Below are positions 40,736 through 49,412 of a stretch of 64,000 nt of DNA, in pieces (positions within the stretch are counted from its first letter, which is position 1; the number at the start of each line of letters is the position of its first letter). The notes beneath the pieces are model-generated. The model saw only the letters and a list, made by a program, of their open reading frames with translations, had not been told where the DNA came from and made no database searches. The position numbers and the translations under genes are program-made. Source of the stretch: JAOUJD01 sp963726405 (GTDB lineage Bacteria > Pseudomonadota > Gammaproteobacteria > Burkholderiales > Burkholderiaceae_F); assembly GCA_963726405.1 (NCBI GenBank), contig CAVSCF010000005.1:248001-312000 (forward strand). Reading direction: 5' to 3'.

Positions 40736-41469
40736 TTGCCGCCGCCGATGTAGCCAGGCACCGCGACCCGCCGCTCGACCAGGGCCATGACCCGGTTGGC
40801 CGTCATCGCGATCGTGATGTAGATGATGGTCGCCGCGGTGAAGGCTTCGAAGAAGTTGAAGGTGTACTCGCCGATCTCGCGCGAGCGGAACGTCAGTTCC
40901 GCCAGGCCGATCGTCAGCGCGATGGAGGAGTTCTTGATGAGGTTCATCGTCTCGCTGGTGAGCGGCGGAATGATGATGCGGAAGGCCATGGGCAGCAGCA
41001 CATAGCGGTAGACCTGCGGCTGCGTCAGGCCGACGGCGAGGCCCGCGTTGCGCTGCCCCCGCGACAGCGACTGGATGCCGGCACGCACCTGTTCGGCGAT
41101 CCGCGCGGACGTGAAGAGCCCCAGACACAGGACCGCGGAGAGGAACTGCGCATAGGCCGGTTCCGCCTCGACCATCCAGCGCTTCAGCGGCGGAATGAAT
41201 TCGGGGATGACGAAGTACCAGAGGAACATCTGCACCAGCAGCGGGATGTTCCTGAAGAGCTCGACCCAGGCGTTGCCCAGGCGAACGACCCAGCGCCGGT
41301 CGGTGGTGCGGAGCGTGCCGACCAGTGCGCCCACCGACATCGCGATCAACCAGGCCAACGCGGAGACGGCGAGTGTCCAGACGAGGCCGTAGGCGATCCA
41401 CTGCCAGTAGAACGCGTCCCCATCGGGCGTCTGCTGGAAGAAGACACCCCAGTTCCAGTTGTAGTTCAC
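40732..41469 (-). CDS. gltJ: Glutamate/aspartate ABC transporter permease
   Basis: Inner membrane permease of 245 aa. The N-terminal NYNWNWGVFF segment and the region YWQWIAYGLVWTLAVSALAW are diagnostic of GltJ. The EAA loop reads QVRAGIQSLSRGQRNAGLAVG. It forms the channel with GltK. A gap of 149 bases without a gene separates it from the oxidase gene upstream; that gap has a small GGGGC/GCCCC hairpin (41509-41529) but no other signal. Confidence 0.93.
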   Translation of the reverse strand: MNYNWNWGVFFQQTPDGDAFYWQWIAYGLVWTLAVSALAWLIAMSVGALVGTLRTTDRRWVVRLGNAWVELFRNIPLLVQMFLWYFVIPEFIPPLKRWMVEAEPAYAQFLSAVLCLGLFTSARIAEQVRAGIQSLSRGQRNAGLAVGLTQPQVYRYVLLPMAFRIIIPPLTSETMNLIKNSSIALTIGLAELTFRSREIGEYTFNFFEAFTAATIIYITIAMTANRVMALVERRVAVPGYIGGGK

Positions 41470-41618
41470 CTTGTCGGCTCCCCGTGGGCTGGCGCTGCGT
41501 CCAGTCGCCCCGGGGCGAAGCTTGCCCCAAAAACCGCAGGGCCGGAAGGCTGGTCAGTTGCGGCTTGGGTGTTCGACCCAGCCTGAATCCGTCCGTGGCG
41601 AGTGCGGGAGCCCGTGCG

Positions 41619-42785
41619 CTAGATGATGCCGACCTCCGCGTACGGCTCGCCGCGAGTGACCCGCCGGTATCCCAGGCGAGACAGATCCAGCGTCTGGAAC
41701 GCGCCGGTGGTCACCAACTCGGCAATCGCACGGCCAGCGGCCGGCGCATGCATCATCCCGTGGCCCGAAAAGCCGCTGACAACGAAGAAGTTCTCCAGCT
41801 CGCCCGGCCAGTTCCCGATGATCGGATTGCCGTCCAGCTCGCACTGTTCGTACAGGCCCGACCAGGTCCGATGGCACCGGGCCGCCTCGAATGCCGGGAA
41901 ACGGTGCGCCAGCGCAGGCCAGACGACGCGCTCGAAGTAGCCGTGGTCAACCTCGAAGTTGAAGCCCCGCGGTTCGTCGCTGTCGACCAGCCCGCCGGAA
42001 AACCCGACGCCTTCCGACCGGAACGCCAGCCGATCGAGATCCTTCACGTACGGCAGTCGCTCGATCGGCGAGCCGGCGGTGAAGTAGTGCTCGAAGCGCC
42101 GCAGCGGCACGACGGGCAGCGGCATGCCGACCATCGCGCAGAGTTCGCCGGCCCACGCTCCGGTCGCGTTGACGAAGACGTCGGCCCGCACGGCACCGCC
42201 CGAGGCGAGCTGCGCCTCGACGACGCGCTTGCCCGATCGCACCAGCGCCGTCACCCGGTCCCGGATGTACTCCGCGCCCAGCGCGATCGCCTTGCGGCGG
42301 AAGCCCTGCAGCAGTCCGTTGGGGTCGCACCAGCCGTCGCCGGGCGAGTGCACGCCCCCGCCCAGATCGCCGACGAACATCGACGGGAAGCGTTCCTTCA
42401 ATTGGCGCGGATCGAGCAGTTCGACGTCGCAGCCCAACGCCCGCTGCCGCTCGTAGTTCGCCTCGATCAGTCCGAGCGCTCGAGGCGGGACGATGAAGAG
42501 GTAGCCACCCTGCACCCAGTCGACCGGGGCTTCGCGATCGTCGACGGCCATGTGCCGCGGGAACCCGCGGATGAAGTCGCGCCCGAACTTCGACATCTCG
42601 ATGTTCTCCGGGCAGGAGAACAGGACGCGGACACCGCCCGAAGCGCGCAGGCTCGAACACCATTGGTACGTCGGATCGGGCTCGATCACGCAGACGGAAG
42701 CGGCGGGATCGAGTGTGGCCAGGAAGTACGCGGCGCTGGAACCCATCAGGGCTCCGCCGACGATCGCGACGTCGAAGTGCCTCAT
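41619..42785 (-). CDS. FAD-dependent amine/amino acid oxidoreductase (DAO family)
   Basis: Flavoprotein of 388 aa. The dinucleotide motif is VAIVGGALMGSSAAYFL, a GxAxxG variant common in this sub-family. The substrate half has GVRVLFSCPENIEMSKFG near the flavin, FVNATGAWAGEL and the C-terminal flavin contact FFVVSGFSGHGMMHAPAAG. The family oxidises D-amino acids, sarcosine, glycine and other N-methyl or imino compounds. It lies between the binding protein gene gltI and the permease gene gltJ in one strand-consistent operon. This suggests the transporter brings in its substrate or clears a product. Which amino acid is used cannot be read from the sequence. Confidence 0.85.
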   Translation of the reverse strand: MRHFDVAIVGGALMGSSAAYFLATLDPAASVCVIEPDPTYQWCSSLRASGGVRVLFSCPENIEMSKFGRDFIRGFPRHMAVDDREAPVDWVQGGYLFIVPPRALGLIEANYERQRALGCDVELLDPRQLKERFPSMFVGDLGGGVHSPGDGWCDPNGLLQGFRRKAIALGAEYIRDRVTALVRSGKRVVEAQLASGGAVRADVFVNATGAWAGELCAMVGMPLPVVPLRRFEHYFTAGSPIERLPYVKDLDRLAFRSEGVGFSGGLVDSDEPRGFNFEVDHGYFERVVWPALAHRFPAFEAARCHRTWSGLYEQCELDGNPIIGNWPGELENFFVVSGFSGHGMMHAPAAGRAIAELVTTGAFQTLDLSRLGYRRVTRGEPYAEVGII

Positions 42786-42804
42786 AACCTGGCCCTCATG
42801 TGAA

Positions 42805-42826
42805 AACGCCGGCTGGCGCCGGCGTT
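42805..42826 (-). terminator. Hairpin between gltI and the oxidase gene (partial terminator)
   Basis: On the minus strand AACGCCGGC (42826-42818) pairs perfectly with GCCGGCGTT (42813-42805) around GCCA, followed by TTC. The T tract is short. Its place right after the binding protein gene fits the common attenuator that leaves more mRNA for the binding protein than for the downstream subunits. Confidence 0.65.
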
Positions 42827-42846
42827 GTCTCTTCGGTCGGGAAGCG

Positions 42847-43743
42847 TTACTGCACGCCGCGATCGTTTGGATTGGCGAAGGCTTCCTTGATGGCAGGCGT
42901 CATCGGGAAGTTGAGATTGATGCCACGCGGCGGGATCGGGCTGGTGAACCACTTGGCGTAGATCTTGTTGATCTCGCCCGACTTGAAGACCGCCGAAACG
43001 GCGCGGTCGACCAGCGCCTTGAACTGCGGATCATCCCTGCGCAGCATCATTCCATACGGCTCGGTGCGCAGCGATTCGGGCAGGATCATGAAATCGCCGG
43101 GATTCTGCTGGTTCGCGATCTGTCCGGCGAGCAGGATGTCGTCCATGATGAACGCCTGCGCACGGTCCGTGGCCAGCAACTGCATGGACTCGGCATGGTC
43201 CTTGGCCTGCAGTTCCTTGAAGTCGATGCCCTTGGCCTTCTCGTAGCCGCGCAGCAGCGGGATCGACGTCGTCCCGGAGGTCGAGGCCACGGCCTTGCCG
43301 TTCAGGTCCGCGAAGGTCTTGATGCCGGAGCTCTTCTTCACGGCGGCCGACACGTTGATCACGAAGTAGGTCGGGCCAAAGGCCACCTGCTTCTGGCGCT
43401 CCACGGAGTTGGTGGTCGAGCCGCACTCCATGTCGATCGTGCCGTTCTGCAGCAGCGGGATGCGGTTGGCGGACGTCACCGGCTGGTAGGCCACTTTCAG
43501 GTTGGCCAGCTTCAGCTCGGCCTTGACCGCGTCGACGACCTTGGCGCACAACTCCATCGCATAGCCGACAGGCTGCTGCTTGTCATCGAGGTACGAGAAG
43601 GGAATCGACGACTCCCGGTGCCCGACCGTGATCGTGCCGGTTTCCCGGATCTTCTTCAGCGTGCCGGTCAGTTCCTGGGCGTTCACGCCCGTCGCGACCA
43701 GGCCCGCGCCCACAACTGCCAGCAACAGGCGTGAAAGATTCAT
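42847..43743 (-). CDS. gltI: Glutamate/aspartate ABC transporter periplasmic binding protein
   Basis: Periplasmic solute-binding protein of 298 aa with an AGGAGA ribosome site. The signal peptide is cleaved near GVNA-QELTG. The family 3 core is clear: TITVGHRESSIPFSYLD, GYAMELCAKVVDAV, the conserved Cys in DMECGSTTNS, and TFADLNGKAVAS followed by SGTTS. The motif GHRESSIPFSY is typical of GltI-type glutamate/aspartate receptors. It should deliver acidic amino acids to GltJK. A similar second binding protein gene precedes it by 105 bases. Confidence 0.92.
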   Translation of the reverse strand: MNLSRLLLAVVGAGLVATGVNAQELTGTLKKIRETGTITVGHRESSIPFSYLDDKQQPVGYAMELCAKVVDAVKAELKLANLKVAYQPVTSANRIPLLQNGTIDMECGSTTNSVERQKQVAFGPTYFVINVSAAVKKSSGIKTFADLNGKAVASTSGTTSIPLLRGYEKAKGIDFKELQAKDHAESMQLLATDRAQAFIMDDILLAGQIANQQNPGDFMILPESLRTEPYGMMLRRDDPQFKALVDRAVSAVFKSGEINKIYAKWFTSPIPPRGINLNFPMTPAIKEAFANPNDRGVQ

Positions 43744-43848
43744 TTATGTCTCCTCGAAAGGGGCGATGAGTCTATCAAAACGCCCCTTCACGGCGCGCGT
43801 TGACCGCCATCGAGGAAAACCCCGAACGCCAACGAACGGACGGTTCGG

Positions 43849-44787
43849 CTACCCGCCGAGCTGATCGCCGACCTTGTCCGTGGGGAAGCTCAACTGGTCG
43901 CGCATCAGCGGCGACAGGGGGATGCCGAGATTGACGCCCTTCGGCGGAATCGCGGACAGGAACCACTTGGTGTAGAGGGAGCGCACCTCGCCATCGATCA
44001 TCGCGCGCGACAGGACCGTGTCGACGTACTTCTTGAACTCGGGGTCATCCCTGCGCAGCATGATTGCCAGCGGCTCGACCGTGATGAACTCGCCGACCAC
44101 GGCCCAGGCCTTCGGGTCCTTCGCGGTGGCGCGCAGGCTGTACAGCAGGATGTCGTCCATCGCGAACGCCTGGGCCTCCCCGCGCTCGAGCATGGCGAAC
44201 GATTCGTCGTGATCCTTGCCCTCCAGGATGCGGGCTCCGCCGATGATTCCCTTTTCTTCGGCGGCGCGCAGCGCCGCGAGCGGCGTCGTGCCTCGCGTGC
44301 TGACGATGGCCTTGCCGCGCAGGTCCGACAGCCGGTTGATGCCGGAATCGGCGCGGGTGAGGAGCTTGGCGCCCGCGTAATAGTGGGCCACCGTGAAGGC
44401 GACGTCCTTGCGGCGAGCGGCGTTGTTCGTCGTCGAGCCGCACTCGAGGTCCGCCTTGCCCTCCTTGATGGCGCCGATCCTCGTTGCCGGCGTGACCGAC
44501 AGCAACTCCACGCGTAACGACGGCATCTTCAGGTCGCGCCGCAGGCTGTCGACCACCCGCATGCACAGGTCCATCGCGTAGCCCACCGGCCGCTTGTTCT
44601 GGTCCAGGTAGGAAAACGGGATCGACGCCTCCCGGTACGCGATCGTGACGGCGCCGGTGTCGCGAATCTTGGCTAGCGTCGGCGGCGGAGCGGCCGCTGC
44701 GGCCGTCTGCGCCATCGCCGGAACGGCGGACGCAAGCGCGACGCAAGCCAGCGCGGCCCGCACACAGACGTTGAAACTCGGATGCAT
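43849..44787 (-). CDS. Second amino acid-binding protein, GltI-like
   Basis: Periplasmic binding protein of 312 aa from the ATG at 44787, which follows GGGAGGG. The signal peptide is cleaved near AMA-QTAAA, with a short Ala/Pro-rich stretch after it. The core (AVTIAYREASIPFSYLDQNK, DLECGSTTNNAARRK and DLRGKAIVSTRGTT) is clearly paralogous to gltI downstream, and the pair arose by duplication. Differences near the ligand pocket, such as TIAYREAS in place of TVGHRESS, suggest a different ligand preference. Both binding proteins probably feed the same GltJK permease. Confidence 0.9.
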   Translation of the reverse strand: MHPSFNVCVRAALACVALASAVPAMAQTAAAAAPPPTLAKIRDTGAVTIAYREASIPFSYLDQNKRPVGYAMDLCMRVVDSLRRDLKMPSLRVELLSVTPATRIGAIKEGKADLECGSTTNNAARRKDVAFTVAHYYAGAKLLTRADSGINRLSDLRGKAIVSTRGTTPLAALRAAEEKGIIGGARILEGKDHDESFAMLERGEAQAFAMDDILLYSLRATAKDPKAWAVVGEFITVEPLAIMLRRDDPEFKKYVDTVLSRAMIDGEVRSLYTKWFLSAIPPKGVNLGIPLSPLMRDQLSFPTDKVGDQLGG

Positions 44788-44881
44788 GATCCCTCCCTGG
44801 CAGACGCTGGCGAGTGTAGCGACGCCACCTGGGCGTGCCATCCCGCGCAACGGCCTAATCGCGGGCGAATTCCGGTGGAAT

Positions 44882-46705
44882 TCAGGCCGCCAGTGCGGCG
44901 TCCGCTTTCGCCTGTTCCCGGCTCTGGATGTCCCACATCGCCGCGTAGGCGCCCCGGTGGGCGAGCAGCTCGGCATGGGCGCCCCGTTCGATGATGCGGC
45001 CATGATCCATGACCAGGATCTGGTCCGCGTGCACGACGGTGGACAGCCGATGCGCGATCACCAGCGTGGTGCGGCTGCGCGAGATGCCCTCCAGTTCCTG
45101 CTGGATCACGCGCTCGGTGCGGGAATCGAGCGCGGACGTCGCCTCGTCGAACACGAGGATCGCCGGCCGCTTCAGCAACGTGCGGGCGATCGCCACCCGC
45201 TGCTTTTCGCCGCCGGACAGTTTCAGCCCGCGCTCGCCGACGAGCGTCGCGTAGCCGTCCGGCAGCGTCTGGATGAAGTCGTGGATGTGCGCGGCGCGTG
45301 CGGCTACGACGACCTCCTCATGCGATGCGCCGGGACGGCCGTAGGCGATGTTGTACTCGATGCTGTCGTTGAAGAGGACCGTGTCCTGCGGCACGATGCC
45401 GATCGCGGCACGCAGGCTCGCCTGCGTCACCGCCCGCACGTCCTGGCCGTCGATCATCACGCGGCCGGCACCCACCTCGTAGAAGCGGAACAGCAGCCGG
45501 GCGAGCGTTGACTTGCCGGAACCGGTCGCGCCGACCACGGCCGTGGTGCTCCCCGCCTGAACAACGAAAGTCACGCCGTGCAGCACCTGCCGGCGGGGGT
45601 CGTACGCGAAGTCGACCCCCTCGAAGCGGATCTCCGCGCCGTCGACGACGAGCGGAAGCGCGTCCGGCGCATCGGCGATCTCCCGGTGCTGCTCGAGCAG
45701 CGTGAACATCCGGTCCATGTCCGTGAGGCTCTGCTTGATCTCGCGATAGATGACGCCGAGGAAGTTGAGCGGGATGTACAGCTGGATCATGAAGGCGTTG
45801 ACCAGGACGAGGTCGCCGATCGTCATCCGTCCTTCGACCACCCCGAGGGCCGCGCGCCACAGGATCAGCGTCAGGGCGACCGCGATGATCGCCTGCTGGC
45901 CGGCATTGAGCACGTTGAGCGAGCGCTGCGACAGGACGGCGGTGCGCTGGCTGTCGGCAAGCGTCTCGTCGTAGCGGCGCGCCTCGTAGTCCTCGTTGCC
46001 GAAGTACTTGACCGTCTCGAAGTTCAGCAGCGAATCGACCGCGCGCGATTGCGCCTTGCTCTCGAGCTCGTTCCAGCGGCGCCGCACGTGCGTGCGCCAG
46101 TTGGTCACCGTGACGGTGTACGTGATGTAGACGACGAGGCTCACGCCGACGATCACGGTGAACCAGATCTCGTATTTCCAGACCAGGTAGCCGACGACGA
46201 GCGAGATCTCGATCACCGTCGGCAGGATCGAATACAGCGTGAAGCTGATCAGCGACGAGATTCCGCGGATGCCCTGGTCGATCTCGCGCGTCACCGCGCC
46301 GGTGCGGCGCTCGAGGTGATAGCGCAGCGACAGCGAATGCAGGTGCCGGAAGGTCTTCAGCGCGAGCGTGCGCATCGCCGCCTGCGTCACGTTCACGAAA
46401 AAGAATTCGCGCAGTTCGGTGAAGAGCGACGTCGACAACCGCAGCAGCCCGTAGGCAACGACGAGCGCAACGGGGACGATCAGCGCGCCGGCCGCCGCCT
46501 GCTGCACCGGCGACAGACCGTCCACCAGTTCCTTCAGCAGAATGGGCACCGACACGGTGGCGAGCTTGGCCACGACCAGGCACGTCAGCGCGAACAGGAC
46601 GCGCCCCCGATGTGCCCACAGGTAAGGCAGCAACTCCCTGAGCGTCTGCCAGTCGTTGCGCCGTCCGGTCGGCGCCAGCGCCTCGCGGGGAGTGGACCAG
46701 CGCAT
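44882..46705 (-). CDS. ABC exporter of the Atm1/HMT1 type
   Basis: Half-transporter of 607 aa with permease and ATPase in one chain. The membrane part (about 30-320) has six helices and the family motif TLRELLPYLWAHRGRVLFAL. The ATPase has Walker A GATGSGKST, signature LSGGEKQR, Walker B ILVFDEATSALD and the switch His (VIAHRLSTV). The phrase DRMFTLLEQHREIADAPDAL and the strong TGAVTREIDQGIRGI match bacterial Atm1 homologues, which export glutathione-bound metals or persulfides. It acts as a homodimer. It follows a divergent SDR gene and sits upstream of the second binding protein gene on the same strand with 94 bases between them, probably its own transcript. Confidence 0.88.
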   Translation of the reverse strand: MRWSTPREALAPTGRRNDWQTLRELLPYLWAHRGRVLFALTCLVVAKLATVSVPILLKELVDGLSPVQQAAAGALIVPVALVVAYGLLRLSTSLFTELREFFFVNVTQAAMRTLALKTFRHLHSLSLRYHLERRTGAVTREIDQGIRGISSLISFTLYSILPTVIEISLVVGYLVWKYEIWFTVIVGVSLVVYITYTVTVTNWRTHVRRRWNELESKAQSRAVDSLLNFETVKYFGNEDYEARRYDETLADSQRTAVLSQRSLNVLNAGQQAIIAVALTLILWRAALGVVEGRMTIGDLVLVNAFMIQLYIPLNFLGVIYREIKQSLTDMDRMFTLLEQHREIADAPDALPLVVDGAEIRFEGVDFAYDPRRQVLHGVTFVVQAGSTTAVVGATGSGKSTLARLLFRFYEVGAGRVMIDGQDVRAVTQASLRAAIGIVPQDTVLFNDSIEYNIAYGRPGASHEEVVVAARAAHIHDFIQTLPDGYATLVGERGLKLSGGEKQRVAIARTLLKRPAILVFDEATSALDSRTERVIQQELEGISRSRTTLVIAHRLSTVVHADQILVMDHGRIIERGAHAELLAHRGAYAAMWDIQSREQAKADAALAA

Positions 46706-46790
46706 CAGCCGCCCGCCTCCGGCCCACGCGGGCCGGTTACACCATGTACGCTCTGCATCGCCGCATTATCCCAGCAGACCCACCCTGCAA

Positions 46791-47603
46791 ATGACATTCG
46801 AGAACAAGGTCATCGTGATCACGGGGGCGAGCGACGGCATCGGCGCCGAACTCGCACGGCAACTCGCACGCGAGCGGCCCCGGCTGGTCCTGGCGGCCCG
46901 CAGCGCCGAGGGGCTGGAGCGGGTGCGCCGCCAGTGCCGCGCCCATGGCGCCGAAGCGCTCGACGTCGTGGCCGACGTGAGCGTCGAGGGCGACTGCCGG
47001 CGCCTGATGGAGCGTGCGATCACGACCTTCGGGGACATCGACGTCCTCCTCGCGAATGCGGGCGTTTCGATGCACGCGCGCTTCGACGAGATCGAGGATT
47101 TCTCGACCTTCGAGCGCCTGTTCCGCATCAACGCCATGGGCACGGTCTGGTGCGTGCGACACGCCTACGCGAGCCTGAAGCGCACCCGGGGACTTGTCGT
47201 CGGCGTGTCGTCGCTGGCCGGCAAGACCGGAGTGCCGGGGCGCACGACATACTGCGCAAGCAAGTTCGCGCAGAGCGGGTTCCTGGAGGCTCTGCGGATC
47301 GAGGCCGAGGATGACGGCATCCACGTGATGGCCGCCTTTCCCGGGGTGGTGAATACGGAGATCCGCCGGCACGGCTGGAACGGCCGGGGGGAGCCGGCCG
47401 GGGTTTCCGGGCTCGCCGAGGAAGACGCCATGCCGGTCGAGGAATGCGCGCGGCTGATCGTCGATGGCATGCGTCACCGTCGGCGCGAGGTCGTCATGAC
47501 CGCGAAGGCGCGCATCGGGCTGTGGCTGAAGCTGATCGCACCGTCGAAGGTCGACCGGATGGCGCGCGCGGCGCTTGCCCGGCACCAACATCCAGTGCAC
47601 TGA
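46791..47603 (+). CDS. Short-chain dehydrogenase/reductase
   Basis: NAD(P)-dependent enzyme of 270 aa. The cofactor motif is TGASDGIG, the structural motif LLANAGV replaces the usual NNAG, the catalytic Ser is in VVGVSSLAGK, and the YxxxK motif is YCASK. The pattern and the C-terminal extension (WLKLIAPSKVDRMAR) resemble the classical SDRs close to the 11-beta-HSD-like and DHRS7B group. The start at 46791 has little ribosome-site support. A thioesterase gene follows 7 bases after the stop, so the two are co-transcribed, perhaps acting on acyl-CoA or lipid intermediates. Substrate unknown. Confidence 0.88.
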   Translation: MTFENKVIVITGASDGIGAELARQLARERPRLVLAARSAEGLERVRRQCRAHGAEALDVVADVSVEGDCRRLMERAITTFGDIDVLLANAGVSMHARFDEIEDFSTFERLFRINAMGTVWCVRHAYASLKRTRGLVVGVSSLAGKTGVPGRTTYCASKFAQSGFLEALRIEAEDDGIHVMAAFPGVVNTEIRRHGWNGRGEPAGVSGLAEEDAMPVEECARLIVDGMRHRRREVVMTAKARIGLWLKLIAPSKVDRMARAALARHQHPVH

Positions 47604-47610
47604 GGACACC

Positions 47611-48015
47611 ATGGACAACAAGCCGCAGCTTCCCGCGGATCGCGTGGCCGTGCTGCGCATGATGCCGATGCCCGCCGACGCCAATATCCACGGTGACGTC
47701 TTCGGCGGCTGGATCATGTCCCACGTCGATATTGCAGGGGCCGTGCCCGCCGCCCGGCGTGCGGGCGGCCGGGTGGCGACGATCGCGGTGACGTCCTTCG
47801 TCTTCAAGCATCCGGTGTTCGTCGGCGACCTCGTCAGCTTCTATGCCGACATCGTGAAGACCGGCACGACCTCGATCACCGTCGAGGTCGAGGTCTACGC
47901 GGAGCGCAACCGGCTGCAGCGCGAAATCGTGAAGGTCACCGAGGCGATGCTGGTGTACGTCGCTACCGACAACCAGCGCAAGCCGCGCGCGCTGCCGCCG
48001 CTCGAAGCCGCCTAA
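47611..48015 (+). CDS. yciA: Acyl-CoA thioesterase of the YciA hotdog family
   Basis: Hotdog-fold enzyme of 134 aa from the ATG at 47611, with GAGGA just upstream. It hydrolyses acyl-CoA esters to free acid and CoA in the cytoplasm. The diagnostic segment is PADANIHGDVFGGWIMSHVD, where Asp and neighbouring residues form the catalytic site of YciA-type enzymes. The mid-part VTSFVFKHPVFVGDLVSFYA is also standard. It is the second gene of the SDR-yciA operon. Its end overlaps the convergent flavoprotein gene by four bases. Confidence 0.9.
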   Translation: MDNKPQLPADRVAVLRMMPMPADANIHGDVFGGWIMSHVDIAGAVPAARRAGGRVATIAVTSFVFKHPVFVGDLVSFYADIVKTGTTSITVEVEVYAERNRLQREIVKVTEAMLVYVATDNQRKPRALPPLEAA

Positions 48016-49409
48016 CCCGCCGCGATCTGTGCCGCCGTGCGGCCGGCGTTGAAGCCGCCGACGAACGCCGTCAGCAAGCCGTTGCCCTCGAGGTACCCGC
48101 CGCCCGCGTCGCCGGAAACACCACGCGCAGCCGCCCCGGCGGCGAGCAGATTCGGGAAGGGTCCGTCTCCGTTGTCGCGGATCACCCGCCCCGCCGGGTC
48201 GATCACGAGGCCGCCTTCGGTACCGAGCAGCGCCGCATCCACCCGCACGCCGTAATAGGGGCCGAGCAGCATCTGGGTTGCCCGGAACTGGCGGCCGAAG
48301 TCGTCGGCGGCGTCGTCAAAGGCCAGGGCATTCACGAGCGCGACGGTTTCCTCCAGGCCCTCGCGTCGGATGCCGAGCTGGTCGGCGAGGTCGCGCAGCG
48401 CAACGCCGCGCTTCACGAAGCCGGCGTCGACCGCTGCCGCGTAATTCGGCATCGTCAAACCCACTTCGTGCACGCGCGCGTCGTAGATGTTGAAGGCCGC
48501 CGCCTCCGGCTGGGCCAGGACGAACAGGGCCGACTCCGAATACCCCTCGTGTTCGTTCACGAAGCGCTCGCCGTTGCGGTTCACCTGGATCGCGCCTTCG
48601 GTCATGAGCGACCACGGCAACGGCAGCCGTGGCGCGAGCACCATGGAGCCATGTGCGAGGAAACCGTCGAGGTCGGCCGTCGCAGCACCGAGCTCGCGCC
48701 CCCATGCGAGCGCGTCGCCCTGGCTGCCGTCGTGGCCGGCGAACGGCAGCGCACGGACATCGGGCAGGAATTCGGAGACGAGGTCCTGGTTCGCGGCAAA
48801 TCCGCTGGACGCCAGCACGAGCGCGCCGCAGCCCACATAGCCCGCACGGCCACTCGCCCGCTCATAGCGAACGCCCAGCACGCGCCGGGCGTCATCGACG
48901 ACGAGGTCCGTGACCCGCGCGCCTGACTTCATCTGCGCACCCGCCGTGCCCAGCGCGGAGTACAGGGCCGACAGCAGGGTCGTCCCACCCCGGTCCGCGA
49001 GGGCGTGCATGCGGCGGGCCGAATGTCCCGGCGCCAGTCCCTCCACCAGCTCGAAGCGAATGCCGTACTCGCGCGTCAGCCAGTCCAGCACTTCCGCCGA
49101 CTGTTTCGTGTAGGTCTCTACAAGCGCGTGGTCGGCGCTTCCATTGGCCTTCGCCTGGATGTCCTGCGCATAGCGCGCCGGGGTGTCGACGACATCGGCC
49201 GCCGCCTGCGCGGCCGAGCCGGCCGCGGGGAGCATTCCCGACGAGCGCGCGGTCGCACCCCCCGGGGAGGCATCGCGATCGAGCACCAGAACGGTCGCCC
49301 CGGCCCGACGCGCGGCCAGGCCGGCCATCGCTCCGGCACCGCCGGCACCGACGACGACGACCGCGACGGTCGCTTCGAACTTCGCCTTCGGGTCGACGAC
49401 GATGCCCAT
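48012..49409 (-). CDS. FAD-binding dehydrogenase, fumarate reductase/3-ketosteroid dehydrogenase type
   Basis: Flavoprotein of 465 aa. The FAD motif is VVVGAGGAGAMAGLAARRAG, followed by LVLDRDASPGGATARSSG. The second FAD contact is GDAGGGYLEGNGLLTAFVGG near the C-terminus. This places it in the FAD_binding_2 family with fumarate reductase flavoproteins, tricarballylate dehydrogenase and 3-ketosteroid delta-1-dehydrogenase. The substrate is uncertain. It begins 3 bases after the stop of the amidase gene, so amidase and flavoprotein form an operon and may act on one nitrogen-containing compound. Confidence 0.83.
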   Translation of the reverse strand: MGIVVDPKAKFEATVAVVVVGAGGAGAMAGLAARRAGATVLVLDRDASPGGATARSSGMLPAAGSAAQAAADVVDTPARYAQDIQAKANGSADHALVETYTKQSAEVLDWLTREYGIRFELVEGLAPGHSARRMHALADRGGTTLLSALYSALGTAGAQMKSGARVTDLVVDDARRVLGVRYERASGRAGYVGCGALVLASSGFAANQDLVSEFLPDVRALPFAGHDGSQGDALAWGRELGAATADLDGFLAHGSMVLAPRLPLPWSLMTEGAIQVNRNGERFVNEHEGYSESALFVLAQPEAAAFNIYDARVHEVGLTMPNYAAAVDAGFVKRGVALRDLADQLGIRREGLEETVALVNALAFDDAADDFGRQFRATQMLLGPYYGVRVDAALLGTEGGLVIDPAGRVIRDNGDGPFPNLLAAGAAARGVSGDAGGGYLEGNGLLTAFVGGFNAGRTAAQIAAG

Positions 49410-49412
49410 CGG

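Noticed and set aside
41470..41618. GGGGC/GCCCC hairpin between the oxidase gene and gltJ as a terminator
   Set aside because: Five-base stem without a T tract on the transcribed side; too weak to call.
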